Positions 20,119 to 30,520 of a stretch of DNA of 64,000 nucleotides are shown here, one piece after another (within the stretch, counting starts at the first letter, position 1; every line of letters begins with the position of its first letter). The position numbers and the translations under genes are program-made. The DNA comes from Laribacter hongkongensis DSM 14985. GTDB taxonomy: Bacteria > Pseudomonadota > Gammaproteobacteria > Burkholderiales > Aquaspirillaceae. The notes beneath the pieces were generated by a model. The model did no database searches. It worked only from the letters and a program-made list of their open reading frames with translations, and was not told the DNA's origin. The stretch spans positions 1 through 64,000 of the forward strand of contig NZ_AUHR01000006.1 in NCBI RefSeq assembly GCF_000423285.1, read 5' to 3'.

Positions 20119-22443
20119 TTACCCTCGCTTCAGTTCAATGGAGTCGGACGACAGACCGGCCGCAGCGCTAACCGCCAGGCGTACCACACCTTCGGGTACC
20201 GCACGGCAGGCAGCCAGCGTCACCGGCACGTCACGGCCATTCACCACCGCCACGGCAGTCCCTTCCGACAGGCCCAGCGCGGCAAGCGTGTCCGGATGCA
20301 CGCGGGCCACACCGGCCTCCCGGGCATCGCGCGTAGCCTGCAGGCTCGGAGCCTGCCGCACCAGCGGGTCCAGTGCATACAGCGGCACCTCGGCCAGACG
20401 CTCCAGCCCTGCGACCGGTGTCGCAGCAACCGACACGCTCAGGCCGGTCAACCCGTTGTCCAGCAGCCCGGCGATATCGCCGTTGCCCAGACATTCGGCA
20501 CGCACGGCTTCAACCGTTTCGTAATCAAAACCGGCCGCGCCAACCAGGTTGCCCAGCACGCGCAGGACCTTCCAGGCCGGACGGGTATCCCCCAGCGGCT
20601 TGACCACTCCGTTGAACGATTGCAGGCGGCCTTCCATGTTGACGAAGGCACCCGCGGTTTCGGTAAACGGTGCAACCGGCAGCAGCACATCAGCCATTTC
20701 CAGCAAGGCCGGTGTCTTGAATGCGGTCAGCGCGGCAACAGTCTTGGCCTGGGCCAGGGCAACACGGGCAGCCTCGGCCAAGGCCAGGTCCGCATCCGGC
20801 TCTACGTTCAGCAACACGTAGGCAGCCCGCGGCGCAGTCAGCATGGCCTGCATGTCGCAACCGGCCTCCGGACGGCAAACCAGTTCGGCGCCTACGCTGT
20901 TGGCGGCTGCAGTCAGCACACCTGCCGTGGCACCGGTCAAACGGGCAATGTCGTTGGCCAGCACCAGAAGTTCGGCAAAACGCGGATGCTGCTCGGCCTG
21001 CGCCCCCAGCATGATGGCTGCATTGCCTTCTGCGGCGATCAGGTCGGCCGCCATGCGACGGGCAGCGTCATCCACCTCGACTGCACGTACGTCAATGGAC
21101 GGCGAAGTATCACGGGCCTCGGCCACTGCACGCAGCACCCGGGCCAGTGCCGGCACCAGTCCGGACGGCTTGACGATGCTCTTGCTGCTGACAGCGCAAC
21201 GCAGGTCGTCATCGGCCAGACCGACCACGGAAAGCTTCAGGCCTTTTTTGACTGCCTGACGCAGGCGGGACGCCACCAGCGGCTGCTCCTTGCGCAGCTG
21301 GCTGCCCACCACCAGGGCCGCCGACAGGTCAGACAGGCTGGCCACCGTACGCCCCAGCCACAGGGCACCGCCCTGCTTGCCGTCTGCGCGGAAATCACTG
21401 CGGCGCGTACGGGCATCGACATGTCTGACGCCCAGGGCAGAGGCCAGACGCTTGAACAGGAACAGTTCTTCCAGCGTGGCATGCGACGAGCCGATAAAGC
21501 CGATCTGCTCCGCGCCTTCTCGGCCCTGCACGTCCTTCAGGGCATGCGAGACATAATCGAGCGCAGCAGCCCAGTCGGTTTCAATCCATTTGCCGTCCTG
21601 CTTGACCATCGGCCGGGTCAGGCGGTTCTCGCTGTTGAGCCCTTCATAAGAGAAGCGGTCACGGTCGGAGAGCCAGCATTCGTTGAGCTGCTCGTTTTCC
21701 AGCGGCAGCACGCGCAGCACGCGATGATTCTTGACCTGCACCACCAGATTGCTGCCCAGACCGTCATGCGGCGCCACTGACTTGCGGCGCGACAGTTCCC
21801 ACGGCCGGGCACTGTAGCGGAACGGCTTGCTGGTCAGCGCACCGACCGGGCAGAGGTCGATCACGTTACCGGAAATTTCCGAGTCCACGGTCTTGCCGAG
21901 GAAAGGCAGGATTTCCGAGAGCTCGCCCCGGTTGGCCATGCCGATTTCCTGGAAGCCGCCGATTTCCTCGGTAAAGCGCACGCAGCGGGTGCAGTGGATG
22001 CAGCGGGACATTTCCTCTGCAGAGACCAGGGGGCCCATTTCCTTGCCCACGACCGAACGCTTGTCTTCCTGGTAACGACTCCGGGTATTGCCGTAACCCA
22101 CCGCCAGATCCTGCAACTGGCATTCGCCGCCCTGGTCACAGATCGGGCAGTCAAGCGGGTGATTGATCAGCAGGAACTCCATCACACCCTTCTGGGCCTT
22201 CAGGGCCAGATCAGAATGGGTGAATACCTTCATGCCGTCAGTGACCGGAGTGGCGCAGGCCGGCAGGGGCTTGGGCGCCTTTTCCACCTCGACCAGACAC
22301 ATGCGGCAGTTGGCGGCGATCGAGAGTTTCTTGTGGTAGCAGAAATGCGGGATGTAGGTACCGGCCGATTTGGCCGCCTCCATCACCGTGCTGCCGTCGG
22401 GAACGGTCAGCTTTTTACCGTCGATTTCGATTTCGAGTGCCAT
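20119..22443 (-). CDS. nuoG: NADH dehydrogenase subunit G
   Basis: A 774-residue Fe-S subunit of the peripheral arm. The N-terminal ferredoxin domain has cysteines in FCYHKKLSIAANCRMCLVEV and PACATPV (2Fe-2S N1b), then HPLDCPICDQGGECQLQD (His-Cys3 cluster N5) and CIHCTRCVRF with a later Cys in DLCPVG (4Fe-4S N4). The extra N7 cysteines found in E. coli are replaced (RRKSVAPHDGLGSN), so cluster N7 is absent, as in most bacteria. The rest is a degenerate molybdopterin oxidoreductase-like domain. Confidence 0.96.
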   Translation of the reverse strand: MALEIEIDGKKLTVPDGSTVMEAAKSAGTYIPHFCYHKKLSIAANCRMCLVEVEKAPKPLPACATPVTDGMKVFTHSDLALKAQKGVMEFLLINHPLDCPICDQGGECQLQDLAVGYGNTRSRYQEDKRSVVGKEMGPLVSAEEMSRCIHCTRCVRFTEEIGGFQEIGMANRGELSEILPFLGKTVDSEISGNVIDLCPVGALTSKPFRYSARPWELSRRKSVAPHDGLGSNLVVQVKNHRVLRVLPLENEQLNECWLSDRDRFSYEGLNSENRLTRPMVKQDGKWIETDWAAALDYVSHALKDVQGREGAEQIGFIGSSHATLEELFLFKRLASALGVRHVDARTRRSDFRADGKQGGALWLGRTVASLSDLSAALVVGSQLRKEQPLVASRLRQAVKKGLKLSVVGLADDDLRCAVSSKSIVKPSGLVPALARVLRAVAEARDTSPSIDVRAVEVDDAARRMAADLIAAEGNAAIMLGAQAEQHPRFAELLVLANDIARLTGATAGVLTAAANSVGAELVCRPEAGCDMQAMLTAPRAAYVLLNVEPDADLALAEAARVALAQAKTVAALTAFKTPALLEMADVLLPVAPFTETAGAFVNMEGRLQSFNGVVKPLGDTRPAWKVLRVLGNLVGAAGFDYETVEAVRAECLGNGDIAGLLDNGLTGLSVSVAATPVAGLERLAEVPLYALDPLVRQAPSLQATRDAREAGVARVHPDTLAALGLSEGTAVAVVNGRDVPVTLAACRAVPEGVVRLAVSAAAGLSSDSIELKRG

Positions 22444-22476
22444 CGTTGCGCTCTTTTCTTCAACCGGCTGCGCCGG

Positions 22477-23772
22477 TTAACACCATTTGTGGTTGACCAG
22501 ACACTTCTTGTGCTCGATGTGGTACTCGAACTCGTTGCGGAAGTGTTTGGTGAAGCTGCGGACCGGGAACACGGCGGCATCAGCCAGGGCACAGATCGTG
22601 CGGCCGGCCATGTTGTTGCCGACCGAAGCGAGGAGATCCAGGTCTTCCGGACGGCCCTCGCCGTGCTCGATGCGATGGATGATGCGGTAAAGCCAGCCGG
22701 TTCCCTCACGGCACGGCGTGCACTGGCCACAGGACTCTTCGTGGTAGAAGTACGCCAGACGCTCCAGGGCCTTGACCATGCACACGTCCTCGTTCATGAC
22801 GATCACCGCACCGGAGCCGAGCATCGAACCGGCCTTGGCGATGCTGTCGTAGTCCATGGTGCAGTCCATCATGATGTCGGCGGGCAACACCGGTGCGGAA
22901 GAACCGCCCGGGATCACGGCCTTGAGCTTCTTGCCGTCCTTCATGCCACCGGCCATTTCCAGCAGCTCGGCAAACGGCGTACCCAGCGGTACTTCGAAGT
23001 TGCCCGGACGATTGACGTGCCCGGATACCGAGAACAGCTTGGTACCGCCGTTGTTGGGCTTGCCCTTCTCGAGGAAGCTCTGCCCGCCGTCGCGGATGAT
23101 GAACGGCACCGAAGCAAACGATTCGGTGTTGTTGATGGTGGTGGGCTTGCCGTAAAGGCCGAACGAAGCCGGGAACGGCGGCTTGAAGCGCGGCTGGCCT
23201 TTCTTGCCCTCCAGGGACTCGAGGAGTGCCGTTTCTTCACCGCAGATGTACGCGCCGTAGCCGTGGTGGGCGAAGAGGTCGAAACTGAACTCGCTGTCCA
23301 AGATGTTGTTGCCCAGCAGGCCGGCACGACGGGCTTCGTCCAGTGCTTCTTCAAAGCGCTGGTATTCCTCGAAGATTTCGCCGTGGATATAGTTGTAGCC
23401 ACGCTTCACGCCCATGGCGTAAGCCGCAATGATCATGCCTTCAATCAGGGCGTGCGGGTTGAAGCGGTGGATGTCGCGGTCCTTGAAAGTACCGGGTTCG
23501 CCTTCGTCGGTATTGCAAACGAGATATTTGTCACCCGGGAACGAGCGCGGCATGAACGACCACTTCAGTCCGGTCGGGAAACCTGCGCCGCCTCGGCCAC
23601 GCAGGTTGGAGCCCTTGACTTCGGCAATCACGTCTTCTTGCGGAATCTTGTTGCCGATGATCTTTTTCAGTGCCTGGTAACCGCCGCGCTTGACGTAGGC
23701 GTCCAGCTTCCAGCAGTTGGCGTCCGAAGTATCGACACCGTCGAAAATGACGCCGGATACGTACACAGCCAT
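22477..23772 (-). CDS. nuoF: NADH dehydrogenase subunit F (NADH/FMN site)
   Basis: A 431-residue subunit that takes hydride from NADH to FMN and holds cluster N3. Motifs: [19 protein letters not shown] (NADH/FMN binding), [35 protein letters not shown], and [12 protein letters not shown] with the distal Cys in GRTICALAD for the 4Fe-4S cluster. The start was set to the ATG at 23772, which overlaps the nuoE stop by one base (TAATG); upstream in-frame codons do not resemble the family. Confidence 0.97.
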   Translation of the reverse strand: MAVYVSGVIFDGVDTSDANCWKLDAYVKRGGYQALKKIIGNKIPQEDVIAEVKGSNLRGRGGAGFPTGLKWSFMPRSFPGDKYLVCNTDEGEPGTFKDRDIHRFNPHALIEGMIIAAYAMGVKRGYNYIHGEIFEEYQRFEEALDEARRAGLLGNNILDSEFSFDLFAHHGYGAYICGEETALLESLEGKKGQPRFKPPFPASFGLYGKPTTINNTESFASVPFIIRDGGQSFLEKGKPNNGGTKLFSVSGHVNRPGNFEVPLGTPFAELLEMAGGMKDGKKLKAVIPGGSSAPVLPADIMMDCTMDYDSIAKAGSMLGSGAVIVMNEDVCMVKALERLAYFYHEESCGQCTPCREGTGWLYRIIHRIEHGEGRPEDLDLLASVGNNMAGRTICALADAAVFPVRSFTKHFRNEFEYHIEHKKCLVNHKWC

Positions 23773-24272
23773 TATTCGAACTCCGCAAGTTTCTGGTCGA
23801 TCGCTTCGGGGGTCATGAAACTGCACATCTTGTGGTTGTTCACCAGCAGGACTGGAGCATCACCGCAGGCGCCCATGCACTCCCCTTCCAGCAGGGTGAA
23901 CTTGCCGTCAGCGGTAGTTTCGCCCAGTGCAATCCCGAGTTTTTTCTGCAGGTAGTCTGCCGTATCCACTCCGCCGCGCAGGGCACAGGGCAGGTTGGTG
24001 CAAACCGTCAGCTTGTACTTGCCGACCGGCTTCATGTCGTACATGTTGTAAAAGGTGGCAACCTCGTAGACCGCCACAGGTGGAATGCCCAGATAATCGG
24101 CCACGAACTCGACCAGTTCGGTGGTCAGGCAACGCTCTTCCGGTGTCCGGCCTTGTTCGCGACGCTCGGTCAGTGCAATGCGCAGTGCGCCCATCACGGC
24201 TGAACGAGCCTGGTCTGCCGGGTATTTGGCAACTTCACGATCGATCAGTTGCAGTGCTTCTGGCGACAACAT
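23772..24272 (-). CDS. nuoE: NADH dehydrogenase subunit E
   Basis: A 166-residue thioredoxin-like 2Fe-2S subunit (cluster N1a). Ligands are seen in [10 protein letters not shown] and in [16 protein letters not shown]. The upstream helix-bundle region includes [20 protein letters not shown], which is strongly conserved. The start overlaps the nuoD stop by one base (TGATG). Confidence 0.97.
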   Translation of the reverse strand: MLSPEALQLIDREVAKYPADQARSAVMGALRIALTERREQGRTPEERCLTTELVEFVADYLGIPPVAVYEVATFYNMYDMKPVGKYKLTVCTNLPCALRGGVDTADYLQKKLGIALGETTADGKFTLLEGECMGACGDAPVLLVNNHKMCSFMTPEAIDQKLAEFE

Positions 24273-25525
24273 CAGCGGTCAATCTCCCCGAAAACGATAT
24301 CCTGGGTGCCGATGATGGAGACCACGTCGGCCAGCATGTGGCCACGGCTCATTTCATCCATCGACGACAGGTGGGCATAGCCCGGTGCCCGGATCTTCAG
24401 GCGGTACGGCTTGTTGGCGCCATCGGACACGAGGTAGATGCCGAACTCGCCCTTCGGATGCTCGATGCCGACATAGGCCTCGCCTTCCGGCACGTGCATG
24501 CCTTCGGAGAAGAGCTTGAAGTGATGGATCAGCTCTTCCATGTTGCTCTTCATGTCGGCACGGCAGGGAGGCGCAACCTTGTGGTTGTCGGTAATGACCG
24601 GCCCCGGATTCTTGCGCAGCCAGTCGACACACTGCTTGATGATGCGGTTCGACTGGCGCAGCTCCTCGATACGGACCAGATAACGGTCGTAGCAGTCGCC
24701 GTTGACTCCGACCGGAATGTCGAAATCCAGACGGTCATATACTTCGTAAGGCTGCTTCTTGCGGACGTCCCACTCGATACCGGAACCGCGCAACATGGCG
24801 CCGGTAAAGCCCAGTTGCAGGGCGCGCTCGGGCGAGACGACACCAATGCCGACCGTACGCTGCTTCCAGATCCGGTTATCCGTCAGCAGGGTTTCATATT
24901 CGTCAACACACTTCGGGAAGCGGCTGGTGAAATCGTCAATGAAATCAAGCAGGCTGCCCTGGCGATTTTCGTTGAGGCGGGCCAGTTCACGGTCGTTCTT
25001 GATCTTGGAGAATTCGTATTGCGGCATGCTGTCCGGCAGGTCGCGATAGACTCCGCCCGGACGGTAATAAGCGGCATGCATGCGCGCACCGGATACGGCC
25101 TCATAACAGTCCATCAGGTCTTCGCGCTCGCGGAATGCGTACAGGAAGACGGTCATGGCCCCGATATCAAGACCGTGCGCCCCCACCCACAGCAGGTGGT
25201 TGAGAATCCGGGTGATTTCGTCAAACATCACGCGGATGTACTGGGCCCGCAACGGCACGTCAACGCCAAGCAGCTTTTCTATTGCCATGACGTAAGCGTG
25301 CTCGTTGGCCATCATCGACATGTAGTCAAGACGGTCCATGTACGGCACGTTTTGCAGGAATGTCTTGGTTTCTGCCAGTTTTTCCGTACCCCGGTGCAGC
25401 AGGCCGATGTGCGGGTCGGCACGCTCGACCACCTCGCCATCGAGTTCAAGCACCAGACGCAGCACACCGTGGGCCGCCGGGTGCTGCGGACCGAAGTTCA
25501 GCGTGTAATTGCGGATTTCAGCCAC
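24272..25525 (-). CDS. nuoD: NADH dehydrogenase subunit D
   Basis: A 417-residue peripheral-arm subunit forming the quinone pocket with NuoB. Motifs: [19 protein letters not shown] (quinone-site His), [31 protein letters not shown]-type segment ([16 protein letters not shown]), and the C-terminal DIVFGEIDR. It is separate from nuoC, unlike the fused nuoCD of E. coli. A GTG at 25525 is taken as start: it has GAGGAGA 7 nt upstream, overlaps the nuoC stop by 8 nt and gives the family N-terminus. A longer frame exists but lacks homology-like sequence. Confidence 0.96.
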   Translation of the reverse strand: MAEIRNYTLNFGPQHPAAHGVLRLVLELDGEVVERADPHIGLLHRGTEKLAETKTFLQNVPYMDRLDYMSMMANEHAYVMAIEKLLGVDVPLRAQYIRVMFDEITRILNHLLWVGAHGLDIGAMTVFLYAFREREDLMDCYEAVSGARMHAAYYRPGGVYRDLPDSMPQYEFSKIKNDRELARLNENRQGSLLDFIDDFTSRFPKCVDEYETLLTDNRIWKQRTVGIGVVSPERALQLGFTGAMLRGSGIEWDVRKKQPYEVYDRLDFDIPVGVNGDCYDRYLVRIEELRQSNRIIKQCVDWLRKNPGPVITDNHKVAPPCRADMKSNMEELIHHFKLFSEGMHVPEGEAYVGIEHPKGEFGIYLVSDGANKPYRLKIRAPGYAHLSSMDEMSRGHMLADVVSIIGTQDIVFGEIDR

Positions 25526-26105
25526 CGTAATTCTCCTCGCGGATGATGCGCGGAGTAATCTCGCGCGGCTCAATGGTCACCGGCTGGTAAATGACGCGGC
25601 CTTCGGTCGGGTCATACCGCATCTCGACATGACCGGAAACCGGGAAGTCCTTGCGGAAGGGGTGGCCGACAAAACCGTAGTCGGTCAGGATGCGCCTCAG
25701 GTCCGGGTGACCTTCGAACACGATGCCGTACATGTCGAATGCTTCGCGCTCGTACCAGTTGACCGATGCCCATACATCAATCAGGGACGGCACAACCGGA
25801 AAGTCGTCATCCGGAGCAAAGAAGCGCACGCGCAACCGCTGGTTGTTCTGCACGGACATCAGATGCAGCACCACGGCAAAACGCGGCCTGTCATGCAGGC
25901 CGTCCCGGTAGGTGCTGTAATCCATGCCGCACAGATCAATGCACTGGTCGAAACCGGCCTGATCACGCAGCAACTGGCAGCTAACGGCAATAGAGGAAGC
26001 GGAACAGACGATTGTCAGCTCGCCACGGTCGATGGTCGCCGACTCCAGGTGGTCGCCCAAAAGCGACTCCACCCGGGCCTTCAACGCGTCAAGGCTTGAT
26101 GCCAT
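25518..26105 (-). CDS. nuoC: NADH dehydrogenase subunit C
   Basis: A 195-residue peripheral-arm subunit. The conserved region is in the C-terminal half: [42 protein letters not shown] and [14 protein letters not shown], followed by [15 protein letters not shown]. Standard for the separate NuoC of betaproteobacteria. 12 nt after the nuoB stop. Confidence 0.96.
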   Translation of the reverse strand: MASSLDALKARVESLLGDHLESATIDRGELTIVCSASSIAVSCQLLRDQAGFDQCIDLCGMDYSTYRDGLHDRPRFAVVLHLMSVQNNQRLRVRFFAPDDDFPVVPSLIDVWASVNWYEREAFDMYGIVFEGHPDLRRILTDYGFVGHPFRKDFPVSGHVEMRYDPTEGRVIYQPVTIEPREITPRIIREENYGG

Positions 26106-26117
26106 GTGCGTATCCTT

Positions 26118-26594
26118 TTATCGGGCGATGGTACAGGTACGTTTGATTTTATTCTGGAGCTGGATGATGCCGTACAGCAGTGCTTCGGCTGTCGGCGGGC
26201 ATCCTGGCACATACACGTCTACCGGGACGATGCGGTCGCAACCGCGCACCACGGAATACGAATAGTGGTAATACCCCCCGCCATTGGCACACGAGCCCAT
26301 GGACAACACCCAGCGCGGCTCGGCCATCTGGTCGTAAACCTTGCGCAGGGCCGGAGCCATCTTGTTGCACAGCGTGCCTGCCACGATCATCAGGTCGGAC
26401 TGGCGCGGACTGGGACGGAACACGATACCGAACCGGTCAAGGTCATAGCGCGAAGCACCAGCATGCATCATCTCCACCGCACAGCAGGCAAGACCGAACG
26501 TCATGGGCCACAGCGAGCCTGTGCGCGTCCAGTTCAGGACCTTGTCAGCAGAAGTGGTGATGAAGCCCTTTTCGAGTACGCCTTCTATTCCCAT
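26118..26594 (-). CDS. nuoB: NADH dehydrogenase subunit B (cluster N2)
   Basis: A 158-residue subunit carrying the terminal 4Fe-4S cluster N2 next to quinone. The ligands are the tandem cysteines in [11 protein letters not shown], one in [16 protein letters not shown] and one in [16 protein letters not shown]. The ATG at 26594 begins the family N-terminus ([18 protein letters not shown]) and overlaps nuoA by 10 nt; the longer open frame upstream is nuoA coding sequence in another frame. Confidence 0.97.
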   Translation of the reverse strand: MGIEGVLEKGFITTSADKVLNWTRTGSLWPMTFGLACCAVEMMHAGASRYDLDRFGIVFRPSPRQSDLMIVAGTLCNKMAPALRKVYDQMAEPRWVLSMGSCANGGGYYHYSYSVVRGCDRIVPVDVYVPGCPPTAEALLYGIIQLQNKIKRTCTIAR

Positions 26595-26941
26595 TCCAGC
26601 GCTCCTTTTTTCCACTCGTAGATAAAGCCGACCACGAGAATCGCGAGGAATACCAGCATGGCGCCAAAGCCGAACATGCCGATTTCCCGCAGCACGATGG
26701 CCCACGGGAACAGGAATGCAATTTCGAGGTCGAACAGAATGAAAAGGATGGCAACGAGATAGTAGCGGACATCGAACTTCATCCGGGCATCTTCAAATGC
26801 CTCGAAGCCGCACTCATAGGGAGAGTTTTTTTCCGGGTCTGGCCGATTGGGAGAAATCAGCTTGCCCAGCAAAATTGGAACGACACCCACCATGATGCCA
26901 ATAATGACAAACATGAGGACAGGGAAATAGTTCTCCAGCAT
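26585..26941 (-). CDS. nuoA: NADH dehydrogenase subunit A
   Basis: A 118-residue, three-helix membrane subunit. Begins [19 protein letters not shown]; the conserved loop reads [20 protein letters not shown], with [20 protein letters not shown] following. First gene of the nuo operon. The start at 26941 has only a loose GGGGG stretch as ribosome binding site. A strong intrinsic terminator ends 17 nt upstream of the start codon. Confidence 0.97.
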   Translation of the reverse strand: MLENYFPVLMFVIIGIMVGVVPILLGKLISPNRPDPEKNSPYECGFEAFEDARMKFDVRYYLVAILFILFDLEIAFLFPWAIVLREIGMFGFGAMLVFLAILVVGFIYEWKKGALEWE

Positions 26942-26957
26942 ATCCCGATTTACCCCC

Positions 26958-26983
26958 AAAAAAAAGGGAGCATCGCTCCCTTT
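26958..26983 (-). terminator. Intrinsic terminator between tRNA-Leu and nuoA
   Basis: On the minus strand a perfect 9-bp stem (AAAGGGAGC with GCTCCCTTT) around a GAT loop is followed directly by five more U residues. The nuoA ATG is only 17 nt beyond. It ends the tpiA-secG-tRNA transcript, but it leaves no room for a separate nuo promoter downstream of it. A weaker hairpin (about 26990-27006) lies between it and the tRNA. Confidence 0.85.
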
Positions 26984-27015
26984 ATTGACAACCGTTTATC
27001 CGGTTTTAATTTTTT

Positions 27016-27100
27016 TGGTGCCGACAGTGAGACTCGAACTCACACGACCGCAGTCACTACCCCCTCAAGATAGCGTGTCTACCAATTCCACCATGTCGGC
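27016..27100 (-). tRNA. tRNA-Leu (anticodon GAG)
   Basis: An 85-nt class II tRNA on the minus strand. The 7-bp acceptor pairs GCCGACA with TGTCGGC, with discriminator A and encoded CCA. The D-loop has GGTGGAATTGGTAGACACGC as in enterobacterial leucine tRNAs. The anticodon loop is CTTGAGG with anticodon GAG, which reads CUU and CUC. A long variable arm and a T-loop of GTTCGAGTC are present. It sits between secG and nuoA, a conserved betaproteobacterial order. Confidence 0.97.
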
Positions 27101-27115
27101 ATCAGTCAATCTTAA

Positions 27116-27478
27116 TCAGTCCGGAATCTTGTTTCCGAAAGGATTGGAATTCTGATTTGCTAAATTGTCACCTGCATTCTGCTGAACCTTTTGAGGAACA
27201 GCCTGACCACTCATGACGCCCAGTGCATTTTCTTTCTTGGGCACACCAAACATTAGAGCCATTGCCAGACAGGTCGCAAAGAACACTGTCGAACAAACCG
27301 CAGTTGTCCGACTCAAAAAATTTGCCGAACCACTAGCGCCAAATAAGCTCCCGGAAGATCCGCTACCAAAAGCGGCCCCCATATCAGCACCTTTGCCATG
27401 CTGCATGAGCACCAACACAATCACCGCAATTGCGGAGACAATGTTAACGATCCATACTAGGGTTTTTAGAATTTCCAT
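27116..27478 (-). CDS. secG: SecG preprotein translocase subunit
   Basis: A 120-residue inner membrane protein that assists SecYE/SecA protein export. Two membrane segments: LVWIVNIVSAIAVIVLVLMQ (about 8-27) and RTTAVCSTVFFATCLAMALMF (about 58-78), separated by the Gly/Ser-rich loop GADMGAAFGSGSSGSLFG typical of SecG. The hydrophilic Asn/Gln-rich tail after residue 80 is variable in the family. 7 nt after tpiA and 15 nt before the tRNA, so the three are likely co-transcribed. Confidence 0.95.
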   Translation of the reverse strand: MEILKTLVWIVNIVSAIAVIVLVLMQHGKGADMGAAFGSGSSGSLFGASGSANFLSRTTAVCSTVFFATCLAMALMFGVPKKENALGVMSGQAVPQKVQQNAGDNLANQNSNPFGNKIPD

Positions 27479-27485
27479 ACTTTAT

Positions 27486-28229
27486 CTATTTCGCTGCTGT
27501 TTCGCAAATTTTTCTAAACTGCGCCGCGTCGAGAGAAGCCCCACCAACCAGCGCACCATCAACTTGCGGCAGCGTCATAATCTCATCGACATTATCAGCC
27601 TTGACCGATCCGCCGTAGAGGACGGAGATATTACAGGACTTTCCGGAACAGTCAAAAACTTTTTCACGGATGGCATCATGCATCTCGGCAATCTGGTCGA
27701 GACCGGCCACCTGCCCCGTGCCAATCGCCCAGACAGGCTCATAAGCGATGCAGACCTGCGCACGCCCGGAAAGCACATCCCGCACCCCTTCAATTTGTGC
27801 AGCCACAAACGCCAGATGATTGCCTGCCGCGCGCTCGGACAGGCTTTCCCCGACGCACACGACCGGCAACAGACCAGCAGCGTAGACGGCGTTGACCTTC
27901 AACCGCAACGAGGCATCGCCCTCGCCAAAATACTGACGACGTTCGGAATGCCCGAGCAACACCTCCCGGCAACCGCAGTCGGCCAGCATGGCAGCAGAAA
28001 CCTCACCTGTATAGGCACCATCAGCAGAAAAACGGCTGACATCCTGCGCTGCCAACCCCGTCCGGCGCCCGGACAACAGACTGGCAACCTGTCCCAGATA
28101 CACCGTCGGCACACCCAGTGACACATGCCTGGCATCACATGCCGGATCAGCCAGCAACGCCGCCACCAGCTCGGCATTGCGTGCCTGCCGACCAAACATC
28201 TTCCAGTTGCCGATTACCCGTTTTGCCAT
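27486..28229 (-). CDS. tpiA: Triosephosphate isomerase
   Basis: A 247-residue glycolytic enzyme interconverting dihydroxyacetone phosphate and glyceraldehyde-3-phosphate. Catalytic residues: Asn8 and Lys10 in GNWKMF, the histidine in LLGHSERRQYFGE, and the glutamate in IAYEPVWAIGTGQVA. The phosphate-binding LYGGSVKADN and ALVGGASL are also present. Standard length. Start at the ATG at 28229; an in-frame start four codons upstream is less like the family. Confidence 0.97.
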   Translation of the reverse strand: MAKRVIGNWKMFGRQARNAELVAALLADPACDARHVSLGVPTVYLGQVASLLSGRRTGLAAQDVSRFSADGAYTGEVSAAMLADCGCREVLLGHSERRQYFGEGDASLRLKVNAVYAAGLLPVVCVGESLSERAAGNHLAFVAAQIEGVRDVLSGRAQVCIAYEPVWAIGTGQVAGLDQIAEMHDAIREKVFDCSGKSCNISVLYGGSVKADNVDEIMTLPQVDGALVGGASLDAAQFRKICETAAK

Positions 28230-28266
28230 TGCGTACACCACCAGCCGAATCTTGCAAAGCGCGCAT

Positions 28267-28296
28267 TATATATGAGCACACCCGTTGAGCTGTCCA
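28267..28296 (-). promoter_or_regulatory. Candidate promoter for tpiA
   Basis: On the minus strand TGGACA (28291-28296), an 18-nt spacer and TATATA (28267-28272), about 38 nt upstream of the tpiA start. One mismatch to each consensus hexamer at most two positions. Confidence 0.5.
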
Positions 28297-28392
28297 GCCG
28301 GTGCATCGTTACACGACTTGTAATAATTCTGAAAAACGACCGCTCTACCATCAGCGCCATCCCTTCACTAGGCCCCACCACGGAGCACCCTG

Positions 28393-29433
28393 ATGAACCT
28401 GTCCGTCCGTATCGCTGCCGCAGCCACTCTCGCCGGAAGTTTCGCCGTCGCCCATGCGGCCAACATCACCGGTGCCGGCGCCACCTTTCCTTATCCGCTG
28501 TACGCCAAATGGGCCGAAGCCTACAAGGTCAAGACCGGCAACGCCATGAATTACCAGTCGATCGGTTCCGGTGGCGGCATCAAGCAGATCAAGTCGCGCA
28601 CGGTGGACTTCGGAGCCTCCGACAAGCCTCTCAAGCCGGAAGAACTCCAGGAAGCCGGCCTGACCCAGTTCCCGACCGTCGTTGGCGGCGTGGTACCGGT
28701 CGTCAACATCCCCGGCATCCAGCCGGGCCAGCTCAAGCTGACCGGTCCGCTGCTGGCCGACATCTACATGGGCAAGATCACCAAATGGAACGACCCGGCC
28801 ATCCGCCAGATCAATCCGGGCGTCAACCTGCCGGCCACCGGCATCTATCCGGTCCGCCGCTCTGACGGCTCAGGCACCACCTTCGTGTTCACCAACTACC
28901 TGTCCAAGGTCTCCCCGTCCTGGGCCAAGGATGTCGGAGCCGATGCCGCAGTCAACTGGCCCGGCAAGACCGTCGGCGGCAAGGGTAACGAAGGGGTCGC
29001 CAACTACGTGACCAAGCTCAAGGGCTCGATCGGCTACGTGGAATACGCCTACGCCAAGCAGAACAAGATCCCGCATGCAGCCCTGAAAAACGAGGCCGGA
29101 GTATTCGTGCAGCCGGACGAAGCCACCTTCAAGGCCGCGGCAGCCAACGCCAAGTGGAGCATCAAGAACGATTTCTATGAAATCCTGACCAACCAGCCGG
29201 GCAAGGATTCGTGGCCGATCACCAGCGCCACCTTCATCCTGATGCCGAAAAAGCCGGACAACACCGCCCAGGCGCTCGAAGCCCTCAAGTTCTTCAACTG
29301 GGCCTATACCGACGGCAGCAAGATGGCACTGGACCTCGACTACATCCCGCTGCCGGACAATGTCCAGAAGATGATCCGCGACAGCTGGAAACAAAATATT
29401 CTTGATGCCAACGGCAAATCCGTCTGGAAATAA
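28393..29433 (+). CDS. pstS: PstS phosphate-binding protein
   Basis: A 346-residue periplasmic solute-binding protein of the high-affinity phosphate ABC importer. Signal peptide at residues 1-22 ([17 protein letters not shown], then mature [15 protein letters not shown]). Phosphate-binding segments: [34 protein letters not shown] and [16 protein letters not shown]. Standard length. First gene of pstSCAB; GGAG ribosome binding site. No convincing Pho box could be read upstream, though a TAATAAT-like -10 lies near 28320. Confidence 0.96.
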   Translation: MNLSVRIAAAATLAGSFAVAHAANITGAGATFPYPLYAKWAEAYKVKTGNAMNYQSIGSGGGIKQIKSRTVDFGASDKPLKPEELQEAGLTQFPTVVGGVVPVVNIPGIQPGQLKLTGPLLADIYMGKITKWNDPAIRQINPGVNLPATGIYPVRRSDGSGTTFVFTNYLSKVSPSWAKDVGADAAVNWPGKTVGGKGNEGVANYVTKLKGSIGYVEYAYAKQNKIPHAALKNEAGVFVQPDEATFKAAAANAKWSIKNDFYEILTNQPGKDSWPITSATFILMPKKPDNTAQALEALKFFNWAYTDGSKMALDLDYIPLPDNVQKMIRDSWKQNILDANGKSVWK

Positions 29434-29489
29434 ACATAAAATCGGCAGTTTCTCCCGACCACTCGGCTCGGGGGAGATTGACACTCCGA

Positions 29490-29517
29490 GCCGGGGAAGT
29501 ATCCTCCCCGGCTTTTT
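29490..29517 (+). terminator. Terminator-like hairpin between pstS and pstC
   Basis: A stem of GCCGGGGA with TCCCCGGC (29490-29512) followed by TTTTT. Such structures after pstS usually keep the binding protein more abundant than the membrane subunits by partial termination. Confidence 0.8.
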
Positions 29518-29543
29518 CCACTGTCAGCCAGAGTACACACTCC

Positions 29544-30506
29544 ATGGAACTCAGCCCTCTTGAACGCCAGCTTGCCCGGCAGAAACAGCTCGACATGCTG
29601 TTCCGGATGGCGACGCGGTTCTTTGCCTTTTTCGTGCTGGCCCTGCTTCTGGGCATCCTGGGCTCGCTGGTCATCGGTGCCATGCCGTCCATCAGCAAGT
29701 TCGGTTTTGGCTTCCTGTTTACTGATGCGTGGGATCCGGTGCAGGAAAACTTCGGCGCACTGGCACCGATCTACGGCACCCTCATCACCTCCGCCATTGC
29801 CCTGCTGGTTGGCGTTCCGGTGTCATTCGGCATCGCCGTCTTCCTGACCGAACTCTGTCCGGCATGGCTGCGCCGTCCTCTGGGCATTGCCATCGAACTG
29901 CTGGCCGGCATCCCGTCGATCATCTACGGCATGTGGGGCCTGTTCGTTTTCGCACCATTTTTCTCCGAACACATCCAGCCGTGGATGATCGAGCACCTGG
30001 GCGAACTGCCAGTACTCGGCGCCCTGTTCCAGGGATTCCCGATCGGCATCGGCATTTTCACCGCCGGCCTGATCCTCGGCATCATGATCATCCCGTTCAT
30101 CGCCTCGGTCATGCGTGACGTCTTTGAAGTCGTGCCGCCGATGTTCAAGGAATCGGCCTACGGCCTTGGCGCCACTACCTGGGAAGTCGTGCGCTACGTC
30201 GTCCTGCCCTATACCAAGACCGGCGTGGTCGGCGGCATCATGCTCGGACTCGGCCGCGCCCTCGGTGAAACCATGGCCGTCACCTTCGTGATCGGCAACG
30301 CCTACCAGATTTCCGCCGCCCTGTTCGAACCGGGCAACTCGATTGCCTCGGCCCTGGCCAACGAATTTGCCGAAGCCGACGGCACGCTCTACCTGTCGTC
30401 CCTGATCGAACTCGGCCTGATCCTGTTCTTCATCACCTTTGTGGTGCTCGCCTGCTCCAAGCTGCTGCTGTTGCGCCTGAAGAAAAACGAAGGCAAGCAG
30501 AGCTAA
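29544..30506 (+). CDS. pstC: PstC phosphate ABC permease
   Basis: A 320-residue inner membrane permease subunit of the phosphate importer. Six membrane segments are visible; the EAA-type ABC contact loop lies at [22 protein letters not shown], followed by [25 protein letters not shown], which is conserved in PstC. Start at the ATG at 29544 ([13 protein letters not shown]); the frame extends upstream through the terminator region without family-like sequence. Confidence 0.95.
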   Translation: MELSPLERQLARQKQLDMLFRMATRFFAFFVLALLLGILGSLVIGAMPSISKFGFGFLFTDAWDPVQENFGALAPIYGTLITSAIALLVGVPVSFGIAVFLTELCPAWLRRPLGIAIELLAGIPSIIYGMWGLFVFAPFFSEHIQPWMIEHLGELPVLGALFQGFPIGIGIFTAGLILGIMIIPFIASVMRDVFEVVPPMFKESAYGLGATTWEVVRYVVLPYTKTGVVGGIMLGLGRALGETMAVTFVIGNAYQISAALFEPGNSIASALANEFAEADGTLYLSSLIELGLILFFITFVVLACSKLLLLRLKKNEGKQS

Positions 30507-30520
30507 GCGAGACATTCATC

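Noticed and set aside
19402-23955. Two long plus-strand frames (792 and 653 codons) opposite nuoH-nuoE
   Set aside because: Antisense shadows of conserved nuo genes with no supporting start signals.
28242-28392. Pho box upstream of pstS
   Set aside because: No pair of CTGTCAT-like repeats at 11-nt spacing could be read, although the operon type makes one likely.
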